NCBI GenBank assembly: GCA_023392755.1
Contig: JAEWNM010000361.1
Span: 1-17,809, forward strand
Origin: Bacillota bacterium
Lineage (GTDB): Bacteria > Bacillota > Clostridia > Christensenellales > Aristaeellaceae
DNA length: 17,809 nucleotides
Reading direction: 5' to 3'
Shown one piece after another: positions 5,400 to 13,245 of this stretch (positions within the stretch are counted from its first letter, which is position 1; each line of letters opens with the position of its first letter). Under the pieces are notes generated by a model that was given only the letters and a program-made list of their open reading frames with translations, had not been told where the DNA came from and searched no databases. The position numbers and the translations under genes were made by a program.

Positions 5400-7064
5400 A
5401 TGGTATCAAAACTTCCCCGCAGAGCTTTGGCAGTTTTGCTCGCCACGCTCATGGTCCTGAGTACCCTGGTTTTATCAGTGCCGGCTTTTGCGGAAAAAAA
5501 GACTGAGGAACTGCACATCGGCCTTAAGCCCTACGAGGAGCCTGTCACCATCACCTGGGCCGTGCAAAGCACCGCCGTGCAGCAGTTCTTCAATGGCGAC
5601 ACCTACGAAAACAACCTCTGGACACGCCTGATCAAAGAGAAGCTGAATATCGACCTGGTATTGTCCTTTTCGGCCGACAGCTCTGTCGATGCTTACCGCA
5701 ACAAGATGAACGCGGTGTTTGCTTCCGGCGATCTGCCGGACATCTGGCGCTTTGACGACCGCACCTTCTTCCAACAGGCATACGAAGCCGGCGCGCTGGC
5801 CGATATCACCGATGTATTCGAAGAGTATGCCACCCCCGCGCTCAAGGAATACATGGCCCGCTATCCGGACAGTTTTGAAGGCGCGTCCTTTGACGGCAGG
5901 CTGCATGCCTTTCCCTACATGAACGATAATTTCCACCAGGCCGCCTATCTTTGGATCCGCGACGACTGGCTGAAGAACCTGAACGCCCAGCCGCCCACCA
6001 CCATTGAGGAAATGGTGGAACTGGCGCGCCGTTTCACCTTTGATGACCCGGATGGCAACGGCGTGGATGACACCTACGGCCTGGCGCTGAACAAGCAGAT
6101 CATACTCAACAACTACGGAACGATCCTGGGCCTGATCGGTGCGTACGGCGTGCCCGGCTACACCGTAAACGGCGCGTTTTATCGCGGCGAAGACGGGAAA
6201 ATGACCTATGCCTATCTGCACCCCGGTATGAAGGATGCGCTGGCGGTGGTGCGCCAGCTGTATGAAGAGGGCTGCATCGATCCGGAATTCGTGGTCAAGG
6301 ATGTCGACACGATGGAGACCGACATCATCAATGGCACGATTGGTATGATGTACCATATGAACTGGGGCAACTGGCATCCGTTCAATCTGTCCTTCCAGGA
6401 CAGCGGCGTGATTACCCGCGCTTACCCCATTCCCACCGTTGAGGGCATCGAGCCGCGCATGGGCATCCAAAGCAACAAAACCGGCGACCTGTTCATGCTC
6501 AATGCCAATTGCGAGCATCCCGAGGCCTTCATCAAGATACTGAACCTGTATAACCAGATGGTATATGAATCCGACAATCCCGAAGACTTTGTGACCTATT
6601 GGTCCAATGAGCAGTACCGCCTCTGCCCTGCGTATGTGGGCATCCCCACCGAGCTGTTCGCCCCGGAAATCCACGAAGCATTGAAAAAGGGCAACGGTGA
6701 TGACCTGCCCACTGTCGTAAAGCAAATGTATCAGTATGCGGTGGACTTTGAGAGCGGTGCAAACCGGGATCCCAATGCCTATGGAACCTGGGGGCAGATG
6801 AACAGCAAAAACGGAACAATGGGCATTTCTCTGCATGATTATGTGCCCAACGGCTGGCTGGTGACAAACGAAATGGCCAGCATCCGTCCGGAATCCTATC
6901 TGGTCAACGCTTCCATACTGGAAACCATCACCGTAACCGCCTTCACCGATATCATCACCGGTGCGGCGCCCCTGGATTCGTTTGACCAGTATGTGCAAGA
7001 CTGGCTCAGCGCCGGCGGGCAGCAGGTGCTGGACGAGATGGAAGAGCTGTATCCAGCAAAATAA
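5400..7064 (+). CDS. Extracellular solute-binding protein of ABC sugar importer (cluster A)
   Basis: A 554-residue secreted binding protein of the long YtcQ/LipO/AlgQ-like class, which delivers oligosaccharides or glycosides to LplB/YtcP-type permeases. A Sec signal peptide (basic start, hydrophobic core 9-27, likely cleavage after VPAFA at residue 31) is clear, but there is no lipobox cysteine. FDDPDGNGVDDTYG (214-227) is an EF-hand-like calcium loop (Asp216, Asp218, Asn220, Asp224) typical of this class. The start ATG 5400 is chosen because AGGAGG (5386-5391) sits 8 bases upstream; the in-frame ATG at 5373 would put the signal peptide off the N terminus and lacks a site. First gene of the plus-strand operon, followed by a hairpin and two permeases. 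Ligand unknown. Confidence 0.93.
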   Translation: MVSKLPRRALAVLLATLMVLSTLVLSVPAFAEKKTEELHIGLKPYEEPVTITWAVQSTAVQQFFNGDTYENNLWTRLIKEKLNIDLVLSFSADSSVDAYRNKMNAVFASGDLPDIWRFDDRTFFQQAYEAGALADITDVFEEYATPALKEYMARYPDSFEGASFDGRLHAFPYMNDNFHQAAYLWIRDDWLKNLNAQPPTTIEEMVELARRFTFDDPDGNGVDDTYGLALNKQIILNNYGTILGLIGAYGVPGYTVNGAFYRGEDGKMTYAYLHPGMKDALAVVRQLYEEGCIDPEFVVKDVDTMETDIINGTIGMMYHMNWGNWHPFNLSFQDSGVITRAYPIPTVEGIEPRMGIQSNKTGDLFMLNANCEHPEAFIKILNLYNQMVYESDNPEDFVTYWSNEQYRLCPAYVGIPTELFAPEIHEALKKGNGDDLPTVVKQMYQYAVDFESGANRDPNAYGTWGQMNSKNGTMGISLHDYVPNGWLVTNEMASIRPESYLVNASILETITVTAFTDIITGAAPLDSFDQYVQDWLSAGGQQVLDEMEELYPAK

Positions 7065-7078
7065 TCAATCAAAAGAAT

Positions 7079-7114
7079 AAGGGCCTGAGGTGGGGCGGCC
7101 TGCCTCAGGCCCTT
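7079..7114 (+). terminator. Intra-operon hairpin after the binding-protein gene
   Basis: A perfect 12-bp inverted repeat (7079-7090 with 7103-7114, 12-nt loop) lies 14 bases after the stop codon. Only TT-C-T-G-TT follows, so termination would be partial. Hairpins here commonly protect the upstream message or reduce read-through, letting the binding protein be made in excess of the membrane components. Confidence 0.6.
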
Positions 7115-7161
7115 CTGTTCACTGCTTCATGCGCTAGTGCATTCAGGGGGTGGAATCAGGC

Positions 7162-8082
7162 GTGACAAACTTCAGCCGGACCAGCAAAAGAAACAAGAGG
7201 ATGCGTGAGTTTCCGCTCCACCTTATGTTGATTCCAGCGGTTGTGCTGGTTGCGATCTACAGCTACGGCTCCATGGCGGGCGTCTCCATTGCATTTCAGA
7301 AATTCAATCCGGCCAAGGGGCTTTTTGGCTCCCCGTGGATAGGGTTTTCCAACTTCCAAAAGCTATTTGCGATGCCCAACATTTGGCAGGTAATCCATAA
7401 TACCGTACTGATTTCCATGGCGAAAATGGCCGGCGGTGTGCTGGTGCCGGTCACGTTTGCTTTGCTGCTCAACGAATTGCGGCATATAAGGCGGAAGCGG
7501 GGCATCCAAACCGCCGTATACCTGCCGAATTTCCTTTCCTGGGTTATTCTGGCCGGCCTGTTCCGTGACATCCTTTCGCCCAGCTCCGGCGTAATCAATC
7601 AATTGCTGGGCATAGCCGGCATAGAGCCTGTTTTTTTCCTGGGCAATAAGGGGTGGTTCCCGGCCACCATGGTGATCACCGATATCTGGAAAACCTTCGG
7701 GTTCGGCTCGGTTATTTACCTTGCCGCGCTGACCGGAATTGACCCGGCGCTGTATGAGTCGGCCATGATTGACGGCGCGGGGCGGTGGAAACAGACGCTG
7801 CACATTACGCTGCCCGGTATTTTGAGCACCATTGTGCTGATGACCGTGCTGAGCATGGCCAACATCCTCAACGGCGGCTTTGACCAGATCTACAATATGT
7901 ACAGTCCGTCGGTCTATGCCACAGGGGATATTCTTGATACCTTTGTGTTCCGTTTGGGCATTGAACGCGCGCAGTTCGCGCTGTCCACCGCGGCGGGCCT
8001 GTTCAAATCCGTAGTCTCTTTCGTTTTCATTGTCGCGTCCTATTGGCTCGCTGACCGGTATGCGGGCTATCGAGTCTTTTAG
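7162..8082 (+). CDS. ABC sugar transporter permease, LplB-like (cluster A)
   Basis: A 306-residue inner-membrane permease with about six hydrophobic segments, starting with FPLHLMLIPAVVLVAIYSYG. The EAA coupling loop is at 199-218: YESAMIDGAG followed by LPG, the contact for the ATPase. The sequence matches the LplB/YtcP-partner class of carbohydrate permeases used with long binding proteins. The start is taken as GTG 7162 because AGGGGGTGG (7145-7153) lies 8 bases upstream; GTG 7150 is inside that site and is unlikely. It stops 18 bases before the second permease. It forms the heterodimeric channel with the next gene product; no ATPase gene is nearby. Confidence 0.92.
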   Translation: MTNFSRTSKRNKRMREFPLHLMLIPAVVLVAIYSYGSMAGVSIAFQKFNPAKGLFGSPWIGFSNFQKLFAMPNIWQVIHNTVLISMAKMAGGVLVPVTFALLLNELRHIRRKRGIQTAVYLPNFLSWVILAGLFRDILSPSSGVINQLLGIAGIEPVFFLGNKGWFPATMVITDIWKTFGFGSVIYLAALTGIDPALYESAMIDGAGRWKQTLHITLPGILSTIVLMTVLSMANILNGGFDQIYNMYSPSVYATGDILDTFVFRLGIERAQFALSTAAGLFKSVVSFVFIVASYWLADRYAGYRVF

Positions 8083-8100
8083 GAAAGGAGACTGCGCCGC

Positions 8101-9000
8101 ATGTATATCAAACCTTCATTTTCCCGCAGACTGTTCCTGGTCTTCAATCTCATCTTCCTGCTGGCGGTCGCGGCAATTTGTCTGCTGCCTTTCTTGAACC
8201 TGCTGGCCATCTCCTTTTCCTCCAAGCAGGCCGTTATTGCCAAAGAGGTCATGTTCTGGCCGGTGGGGTTCACTACCAACGCGTACTCGTTCATTCTCAA
8301 AGGCGGCGCGTTTGCCAAGGCCATGTGGGTGTCGGTCAGGCGGGTGCTGCTGGGCGTGCCGGTCAACCTGGTGCTGATTATACTGACCGCATACGCACTG
8401 GCGCGCAGCAAACAGGAATTTCGCTGGCGCAGCGTGTATTCCTGGTTTTTTGTCGTCACCATTTTGTTCAGTAGCGGCTTGATCCCGATGTACATGATGG
8501 TGCGGTATACCGGCCTGGTGGATAAAATCTGGGCGCTGATCCTGCCCGGCGCGCTTCCGGTGTTTAGCATGCTGGTGGTCATGAACTATATCCGAAGCCT
8601 GCCCAAAGAACTTGAGGAGGCGGCCTTCATCGACGGTGCGGGGCACATTCAAACCTTGTGGAATGTGATCCTGCCGGTATGCAAGCCCACCCTTGCGACA
8701 GTGGCGCTGTTTTCCTTCGTTGGCCATTGGAACAGCTGGTTTGACGGCATGATCTATATGAACACGGTGGACAACTACCCGCTGCAAAGCTACTTGCAAA
8801 CCGTGGTGATCAATCCGGAAGCCTTCTTTCGCAACGCCACCAACATCAGCCAGGAACTGGCCACCTACCTGAACCTTGTCAATGCAAGGACAACCAATGC
8901 GGCGCAGCTGTTCCTGGCTATGGTGCCGATTCTGTGTGTTTATCCTTTTTTGCAAAAGTACTTCACTGCCGGCCTGGTGATGGGCAGCGTGAAGGGATGA
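8101..9000 (+). CDS. ABC sugar transporter permease, YtcP/LplC-like (cluster A)
   Basis: A 299-residue membrane permease, second half of the channel. Hydrophobic segments begin at about residue 12 (LVFNLIFLLAVAAICLLPFL), and the family signature FSSGLIPMYMMV is present in the middle. The EAA loop ELEEAAFIDGAG has Glu173, Ala174-175, Asp178 and Gly179. The C terminus ends in VMGSVKG, typical of this class. AAGGAG lies about 10 bases before ATG 8101. It is coupled to the upstream permease (18 bases) and followed after 42 bases by the VOC gene on the same transcript. Confidence 0.93.
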   Translation: MYIKPSFSRRLFLVFNLIFLLAVAAICLLPFLNLLAISFSSKQAVIAKEVMFWPVGFTTNAYSFILKGGAFAKAMWVSVRRVLLGVPVNLVLIILTAYALARSKQEFRWRSVYSWFFVVTILFSSGLIPMYMMVRYTGLVDKIWALILPGALPVFSMLVVMNYIRSLPKELEEAAFIDGAGHIQTLWNVILPVCKPTLATVALFSFVGHWNSWFDGMIYMNTVDNYPLQSYLQTVVINPEAFFRNATNISQELATYLNLVNARTTNAAQLFLAMVPILCVYPFLQKYFTAGLVMGSVKG

Positions 9001-9042
9001 TCTCCAAACCGATTAACAAATTCCTAAAAGGAGAGGGACCCA

Positions 9043-9492
9043 ATGCAAAACGCCATCAATATGGAAGGCTTTATTCAAATTTGCCTGGTGGTTGATGATA
9101 TCAAAAAGGCGGCGGGTACATGGGCTGAAATGTTTGGCATACCCGTGCCGGATATCCATGAAGCCAACTTTATGCCGGACCCCGACCAGACCTATCGCGG
9201 GCAAACCGCCAACTATAAGGTAAAAGTCGCCAACATCAAAGGACCGGGGTTTGTTATTGAGCTGCACGAGCCAGACGGAAATCCCAGCACCTTTCGTGAA
9301 TTTCTGGACAAACACGGAAACGGTGTGCACCATCTGGGCTTTGAGGTGGGTGAGCGCCGTGACGCCATTGTGGATGAGCTTTCAAAACGCTATGCGCTGC
9401 GCACGGTGGGCTATTACCCGGGCAGCAGCTGGACCATTATGGACACCGAAGACGATCTGGGTGTGAACCTGAATATCAAACCCGTTCGGTAA
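9043..9492 (+). CDS. VOC/glyoxalase-fold family protein (second copy)
   Basis: A 149-residue vicinal-oxygen-chelate protein, the paralogue of the one at 3495-3962: both share FLD-H-G-G-HH in the second module (FLDKHGNGVHHLGF here) and an I-E-L motif (VIELHEPDG). As in its paralogue, the first metal position is Gln12 rather than His. The final acidic ligand also appears to be replaced, with GVNLNI (140-145) showing Asn144 where the paralogue has Glu148. This copy may thus bind metal weakly or act as a non-metal isomerase or binding protein. RBS AAAAGGAGAG precedes ATG 9043. Its place at the end of the importer operon ties it to use of the imported substrate. Exact reaction unknown. Confidence 0.88.
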   Translation: MQNAINMEGFIQICLVVDDIKKAAGTWAEMFGIPVPDIHEANFMPDPDQTYRGQTANYKVKVANIKGPGFVIELHEPDGNPSTFREFLDKHGNGVHHLGFEVGERRDAIVDELSKRYALRTVGYYPGSSWTIMDTEDDLGVNLNIKPVR

Positions 9493-9518
9493 ACACGGAC
9501 GCTTGCCGTGACCGGTAC

Positions 9519-9625
9519 AAAAAGATGGCCACTGCGCCGGGCTGCCTGAAGGCCGCCTCCCGAAGGAGGGGGCAATCAGCAGAATCCCCGCAGTGGCCAT
9601 GGTTTTGCCGGCTTTTTTTACCGGC
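9519..9625. terminator. Bidirectional terminator between convergent operons
   Basis: A 12-bp perfect inverted repeat (9525-9536 with 9589-9600) encloses a second hairpin (CCTCC 9556-9560 with GGAGG 9565-9569). On the minus strand five T follow (9523-9519), ending the cluster B transcript. On the plus strand GGTTTT follows, then GCCGGC and seven T (9613-9619); GCCGG 9607-9611 also pairs with CCGGC 9621-9625. It serves both the VOC gene (plus) and the binding-protein gene (minus). Confidence 0.75.
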
Positions 9626-9694
9626 TTCCTTGCTGCCGCATTACAAACGGCATGGGTCAATTAACCGCACTTACGCTCCATGCGCTTTGATTCC

Positions 9695-11227
9695 TTATTG
9701 CATGTACCTGTCATAGGCGGACTGCTGCACAGCCAGCACATCCGATAAGCCCATGCCGTTCACCTTTTCCACAAAGGCGTCGAACTGATCCAGGCTTTCC
9801 ATGCCCATGATGAATTTGTCGATCATTTCATTGACATAGGTTTCGATTTCCGTGTACTTTTCATTGATGACACCCTGTTCCTCGCTGGAGAAGGCGAGCG
9901 TGGGGTATGCATCGCCGATGTGGTCTTCCTGCTCGTACACATCGCGGATACGGTTGACTTCATCGGATACAAACGCCCGCTCATACCTGGCGTCCTGCAG
10001 CAGGGTGAACTGGCTTTGAATGCCGAAGGAGCGGAGCGCATCCTGGGGCGAAAGGCCGTCGGGGTTTTTCATGATCAGGTCGGTGTAGGCATACTCGCCG
10101 TCCACCACGTCATAGTGCGTTCCCTGTACGCCGAAGTTGAGCAGGGTCATGCCTTCCTCGCTGTACAGGTAATCCAGCAGCTTCATGGCGGCGGCCTTCT
10201 TTTCCTCCGACGCGCCGGCGAAGATGGCGGTATTCCAGCTTTCGTCCACGGTCAGCTGCTGCAATTGGTCGCGGGTTTCGCTGATGCCGGTGGGGCCCTC
10301 GGGCGGTATTGTGCCAACAATGTGAACGGTGCTGTCCGTATTTTTGAACAGGTTGGCGACATTGTCGATATAGGCGGACCAGTCGTAGCTCATGAATACC
10401 TGGTTGTTGGTCCATTCGGAATACCAGGCGGTCTTGTCCACGGTCAGGTATTCGGGGTCAATCAACCCCTCCGCATAGCACTTGTTCAGCCAGGCCAGCG
10501 CTTCCTTCATGCGCGGGTCGGTTGCGCCGAACTTGACAACGTTGTCTTCTGCAAAGAAGTATTCCGCAATGCCCCAGTTGTTGACAAAAGGCATCAGGTT
10601 GGCCCGGTTGTTCGTGCCCTGCTTGCGTACGGCAAAGGGGATTTCATCGTCAATGCCGTTGCCGTTGGGGTCGCCGCTCTTGACCGCCTTGAATACTTCG
10701 TACAAGTCTTCCACGGTCTTTGGAGCCTCAAGGTTAAGCTTTTCCAGCCAGTCCTGGCGGTAGAAATACAGCTTGCCGCAGGTGATGGCCGTTTTCTGCG
10801 CGATAAAGCGAATATTCCCGTCGCTGTCGCTGACGGCGCGCTGGATGTCGGGGTTTGAATAAACCTTGTAGAGGTTCGGGGTGGTTTCCTCTGTGATCCA
10901 CTTGTTCAGCGGCTCCCAGGCATCCTTGTACAAAAGCAGGTCCTTGGCCTTGTATTGCACGATGTCCGGAATATCGCCGCCGGCCATCAGCAGGCCGTAT
11001 TTTTCAGCAATGGATTCCGTGGGTGCGGAGATGATGTCAAACTTGATGCCCAGCCGCTCGGCCAGTATGTCCAGAATCAGAAGGCCGTTGCGCATGGGCA
11101 TGTTCTCGCGGTCCGACGCCCATACGGTCAGCGTAACGGGCTCCTGGGCAGCGGCGCCCTGGGCAGCCGAAGGCAGTAATAGCACCGCGGTCAGGAGCAG
11201 GGCCAGCAAACGGGATAGGTGTTTCAT
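9695..11227 (-). CDS. Extracellular solute-binding protein of ABC sugar importer (cluster B)
   Basis: A 510-residue secreted binding protein of the same long YtcQ/LipO/AlgQ-like class as the cluster A protein but clearly divergent. The signal peptide runs to about residue 27 (hydrophobic core LLALLLTAVLLL, cleavage near GAAA-QE) and again has no lipobox cysteine. The EF-hand-like loop is GDPNGNGIDDEIP (185-197; Asp186, Asn188, Asn190, Asp194), and FYRQDWLEKLNLEAP is a class signature. The start ATG 11227 has AGGAGG (11235-11240) 7 bases upstream; the in-frame ATG 13 codons earlier is not supported. Here the gene comes last, after both permeases, the reverse of cluster A. Probably delivers a saccharide to the two preceding permeases. 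Confidence 0.93.
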   Translation of the reverse strand: MKHLSRLLALLLTAVLLLPSAAQGAAAQEPVTLTVWASDRENMPMRNGLLILDILAERLGIKFDIISAPTESIAEKYGLLMAGGDIPDIVQYKAKDLLLYKDAWEPLNKWITEETTPNLYKVYSNPDIQRAVSDSDGNIRFIAQKTAITCGKLYFYRQDWLEKLNLEAPKTVEDLYEVFKAVKSGDPNGNGIDDEIPFAVRKQGTNNRANLMPFVNNWGIAEYFFAEDNVVKFGATDPRMKEALAWLNKCYAEGLIDPEYLTVDKTAWYSEWTNNQVFMSYDWSAYIDNVANLFKNTDSTVHIVGTIPPEGPTGISETRDQLQQLTVDESWNTAIFAGASEEKKAAAMKLLDYLYSEEGMTLLNFGVQGTHYDVVDGEYAYTDLIMKNPDGLSPQDALRSFGIQSQFTLLQDARYERAFVSDEVNRIRDVYEQEDHIGDAYPTLAFSSEEQGVINEKYTEIETYVNEMIDKFIMGMESLDQFDAFVEKVNGMGLSDVLAVQQSAYDRYMQ

Positions 11228-11259
11228 GGGGGTTCCTCCTTTATTAGACTCTATTTTCA

Positions 11260-11277
11260 TCCCCACACATATGGGGA
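11260..11277 (-). other. Small hairpin before the cluster B binding-protein gene
   Basis: TCCCCA and TGGGGA form a 6-bp stem with a 6-nt loop in the 82-base gap between the permease stop and the binding-protein start, upstream of the strong AGGAGG. It may mark an mRNA processing or stability site favouring the binding protein. Weak evidence. Confidence 0.3.
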
Positions 11278-11309
11278 CAGGAACCGGCGTAAAAATCCTG
11301 AAAACGAAA

Positions 11310-12209
11310 TCATTCCTTGATGGAGCCGATCATCGCACCCTTTACGAAAAAGCGTTGCACAAACGGATATACGATCAGCATCGGCAGCATCGCCACGACG
11401 ATGGTGGCGTACTTGATGCCCTCGGCCATGTTCGCCTCCGTCGATGTCGCGTTTTCCACAATTTCGTTTTGCAGCACCACCTGCCGCAGTATGATCTGCA
11501 GCGGATACAGCTCGGCCTTGTTCAGGTAAATGACGGCGTTGAAATAGCTGTTCCAGTGGCCTACGGCATAGAACATGCCAATGGTCAGCAGGCTGGCCAG
11601 GCTCAGCGGGATCACAATGCGGAACAGTATGCCAAAATCCGTGCAGCCGTCCAGATCCGCCGCCTCAATCAGGCTTTGGGGAATGGTTTGGAAGAAGGTG
11701 CGCATCAAAATCATGTTGTAGGTGCTGACGGCGCCCGGCAGCACCATGGCCCATACGGTGTACAGTATGTTCAATTCCTTGACCACCAGGAAAGTGGGGA
11801 TCATGCCGCCTGAAAAGAACATGGTAAAGGTACACATCAGGGTGAAGAACCGGCGCCCCGGCAGCTTTCTCTGGCTTAATACCCATGCGCCGCAAACCGT
11901 CAGCAGCAGGTTGATGGCCGTGCCGCCCAGCGTGTAGAAAACGGTGTTGCGGTAACTGATCCAAAGCTGGGGATAATGGAAAACCTTGATATAAGCTTTT
12001 GTGTGCGGGCCAACCGGCCACAGGGATACCGTGCCCCGAAGGATTTCGCCTTCGGCGGAAAAGGAGCAGGCGATGACATAGATGACCGGGTAAAGCATCA
12101 CCGCGCAAAGCAGCGACAGGAGCACGGTATTGATGGCTACAAACGCTTTGCGTCCAACGCCCTCGTTGATTCGGCCGGAGCCATGTGCATGCGGTATGGG
12201 AGATAACAT
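11310..12209 (-). CDS. ABC sugar transporter permease, YtcP/LplC-like (cluster B)
   Basis: A 299-residue membrane permease with hydrophobic segments starting at VAINTVLLSLLCAVMLYPVIYVI-type sequence and the family signature FSGGMIPTFLVV. The EAA loop reads SLIEAADLDGC (around residue 172-182), and the C terminus AMIGSIKE is the usual ending of the class. The frame opens at ATG 12233, overlapping the previous stop codon, but AAAGGAAGG (12220-12228) lies inside that extension. ATG 12209 (10 bases after the site) or ATG 12215 (4 bases after) is therefore the likely start; I chose 12209. It pairs with the permease encoded just upstream and works with the binding protein just downstream. Confidence 0.91.
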   Translation of the reverse strand: MLSPIPHAHGSGRINEGVGRKAFVAINTVLLSLLCAVMLYPVIYVIACSFSAEGEILRGTVSLWPVGPHTKAYIKVFHYPQLWISYRNTVFYTLGGTAINLLLTVCGAWVLSQRKLPGRRFFTLMCTFTMFFSGGMIPTFLVVKELNILYTVWAMVLPGAVSTYNMILMRTFFQTIPQSLIEAADLDGCTDFGILFRIVIPLSLASLLTIGMFYAVGHWNSYFNAVIYLNKAELYPLQIILRQVVLQNEIVENATSTEANMAEGIKYATIVVAMLPMLIVYPFVQRFFVKGAMIGSIKE

Positions 12210-12226
12210 TGGCATCCGTCCTTCCT

Positions 12227-13147
12227 TTACCATAAGCTTGTCTCGGAATATCGGCGTGACAGGTAGTTGCTGAATATCACCAGCGAAAAGCCGATTACGC
12301 TCTGAAACATGCCAACGGCCGTTGCATAGCTGTATTCGCCGCCCTTGAGGCCGCGGCGGTACACATATGTGCCGATCACGTCGGATGTTTCCAGGTTCGC
12401 GTTATTTTGCAAAAGCAGAATCGTTTCATATCCCGCGTCCATTACATGGCCAAGGCGCATGATGAGCATCACCACAATCGTCGCGCTCAGGCCCGGCAGC
12501 GTCACGTGCCACATACGCTGCCAATGGCCGCCGCCGTCCACGATGCATGCTTCATACAGCTCGGTATTGATGCCGCTGATGGCGGCGAGAAATATAATGG
12601 AATTCCAGCCGATATTCTTCCAGGTATTCATGAGTGTGTATATGGTCCGGAAGGATTCCGGCTGCGTCATGAAATATGTCCGTTTGCCGCCCAGGGCCGC
12701 GATGATGTGGTTGACAAGGCCTGAGGAAGGCGAAAGAAACTGCACCAGCATGCTGGCAATCACAACGGAGGATATGAAATAGGGCATATAGGTAATCGTT
12801 TGCGTGATCTTTTTAAAGCGCGTGCAGCGCACCTCGTTGAGCAGCAGCGCAAAAATGATGGCGGCGGGGAAGTTGAACAGCAGATCGTACAAGTTGATAA
12901 CCAGGGTATTGCGAATGAGCCGCCAAAGATAGATGGAGTCAAAAAATTGCTGGAAAAATTTAAAGCCCACGGCCTTGCTTCTGGCAAAGCCGAGAAAAGC
13001 GTTAAATTCCTTGAAAGCAATGGCAAGCCCCGCCATGGGCAGGTACCGGAACAGGACATAGTACAAAAACACCGGTAAAAACATCAGGTACAGGTATTTT
13101 GCTTTCCAAACCCTGCGCCACAGCCGCAATCCGCTTCTTGATTGCAA
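12227..13147 (-). CDS. ABC sugar transporter permease, LplB-like (cluster B), TTG start
   Basis: A 306-residue membrane permease. Features are the class N terminus (WKAKYLYLMFLPVFLYYVLF), FLSPSSGLVNHIIA in the middle, and the EAA loop ELYEACIVDGGG (around 195-206) followed by LPG. The annotated start is TTG 13147: a perfect AGGAGGTGA (AGGAGG at 13156-13161) lies 8 bases upstream, whereas the earlier in-frame ATG at 13177 has no ribosome-binding site. It is transcribed after the sensor gene with a 95-base gap, and its stop is close to the start of the second permease. Its length equals that of the cluster A counterpart. Confidence 0.91.
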   Translation of the reverse strand: MQSRSGLRLWRRVWKAKYLYLMFLPVFLYYVLFRYLPMAGLAIAFKEFNAFLGFARSKAVGFKFFQQFFDSIYLWRLIRNTLVINLYDLLFNFPAAIIFALLLNEVRCTRFKKITQTITYMPYFISSVVIASMLVQFLSPSSGLVNHIIAALGGKRTYFMTQPESFRTIYTLMNTWKNIGWNSIIFLAAISGINTELYEACIVDGGGHWQRMWHVTLPGLSATIVVMLIMRLGHVMDAGYETILLLQNNANLETSDVIGTYVYRRGLKGGEYSYATAVGMFQSVIGFSLVIFSNYLSRRYSETSLW

Positions 13148-13226
13148 CGCGTTCACCTCCTGCCGGTACTGTACCACGGCAGAAGGGTTGCCGCTATCGC
13201 CAATATCTCTTTTTTATCACCGATCC

Positions 13227-13245
13227 TGACGATGGGGCATCGTCA
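13227..13245 (-). other. Hairpin over the sensor stop codon
   Basis: TGACGATG and CATCGTCA form a perfect 8-bp stem with a 3-nt loop; the sensor TGA stop (13243-13245) forms its base. No T-run follows on the minus strand (GGATCGGTGATAAAAAAG), so it is not a clear terminator. It may limit read-through from sensor to transporter or stabilise the message. Confidence 0.45.

Noticed and set aside
5475..6998. Long open frame of 507 codons on the minus strand opposite the cluster A binding-protein gene
   Set aside because: It lies wholly inside a well-supported gene, has a low-complexity His/Val/Gly-rich translation with no recognisable domain and no ribosome-binding site. This is a typical antisense shadow in GC-rich coding DNA.
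8116..8955. Open frame of 279 codons on the minus strand opposite the second cluster A permease
   Set aside because: His/Gln-rich translation opposite a hydrophobic membrane protein is the usual mirror of such codons.
9920..10858. Open frame of 312 codons on the plus strand opposite the cluster B binding-protein gene
   Set aside because: No domain or start signal, and it is embedded in a gene with signal peptide and family motifs.
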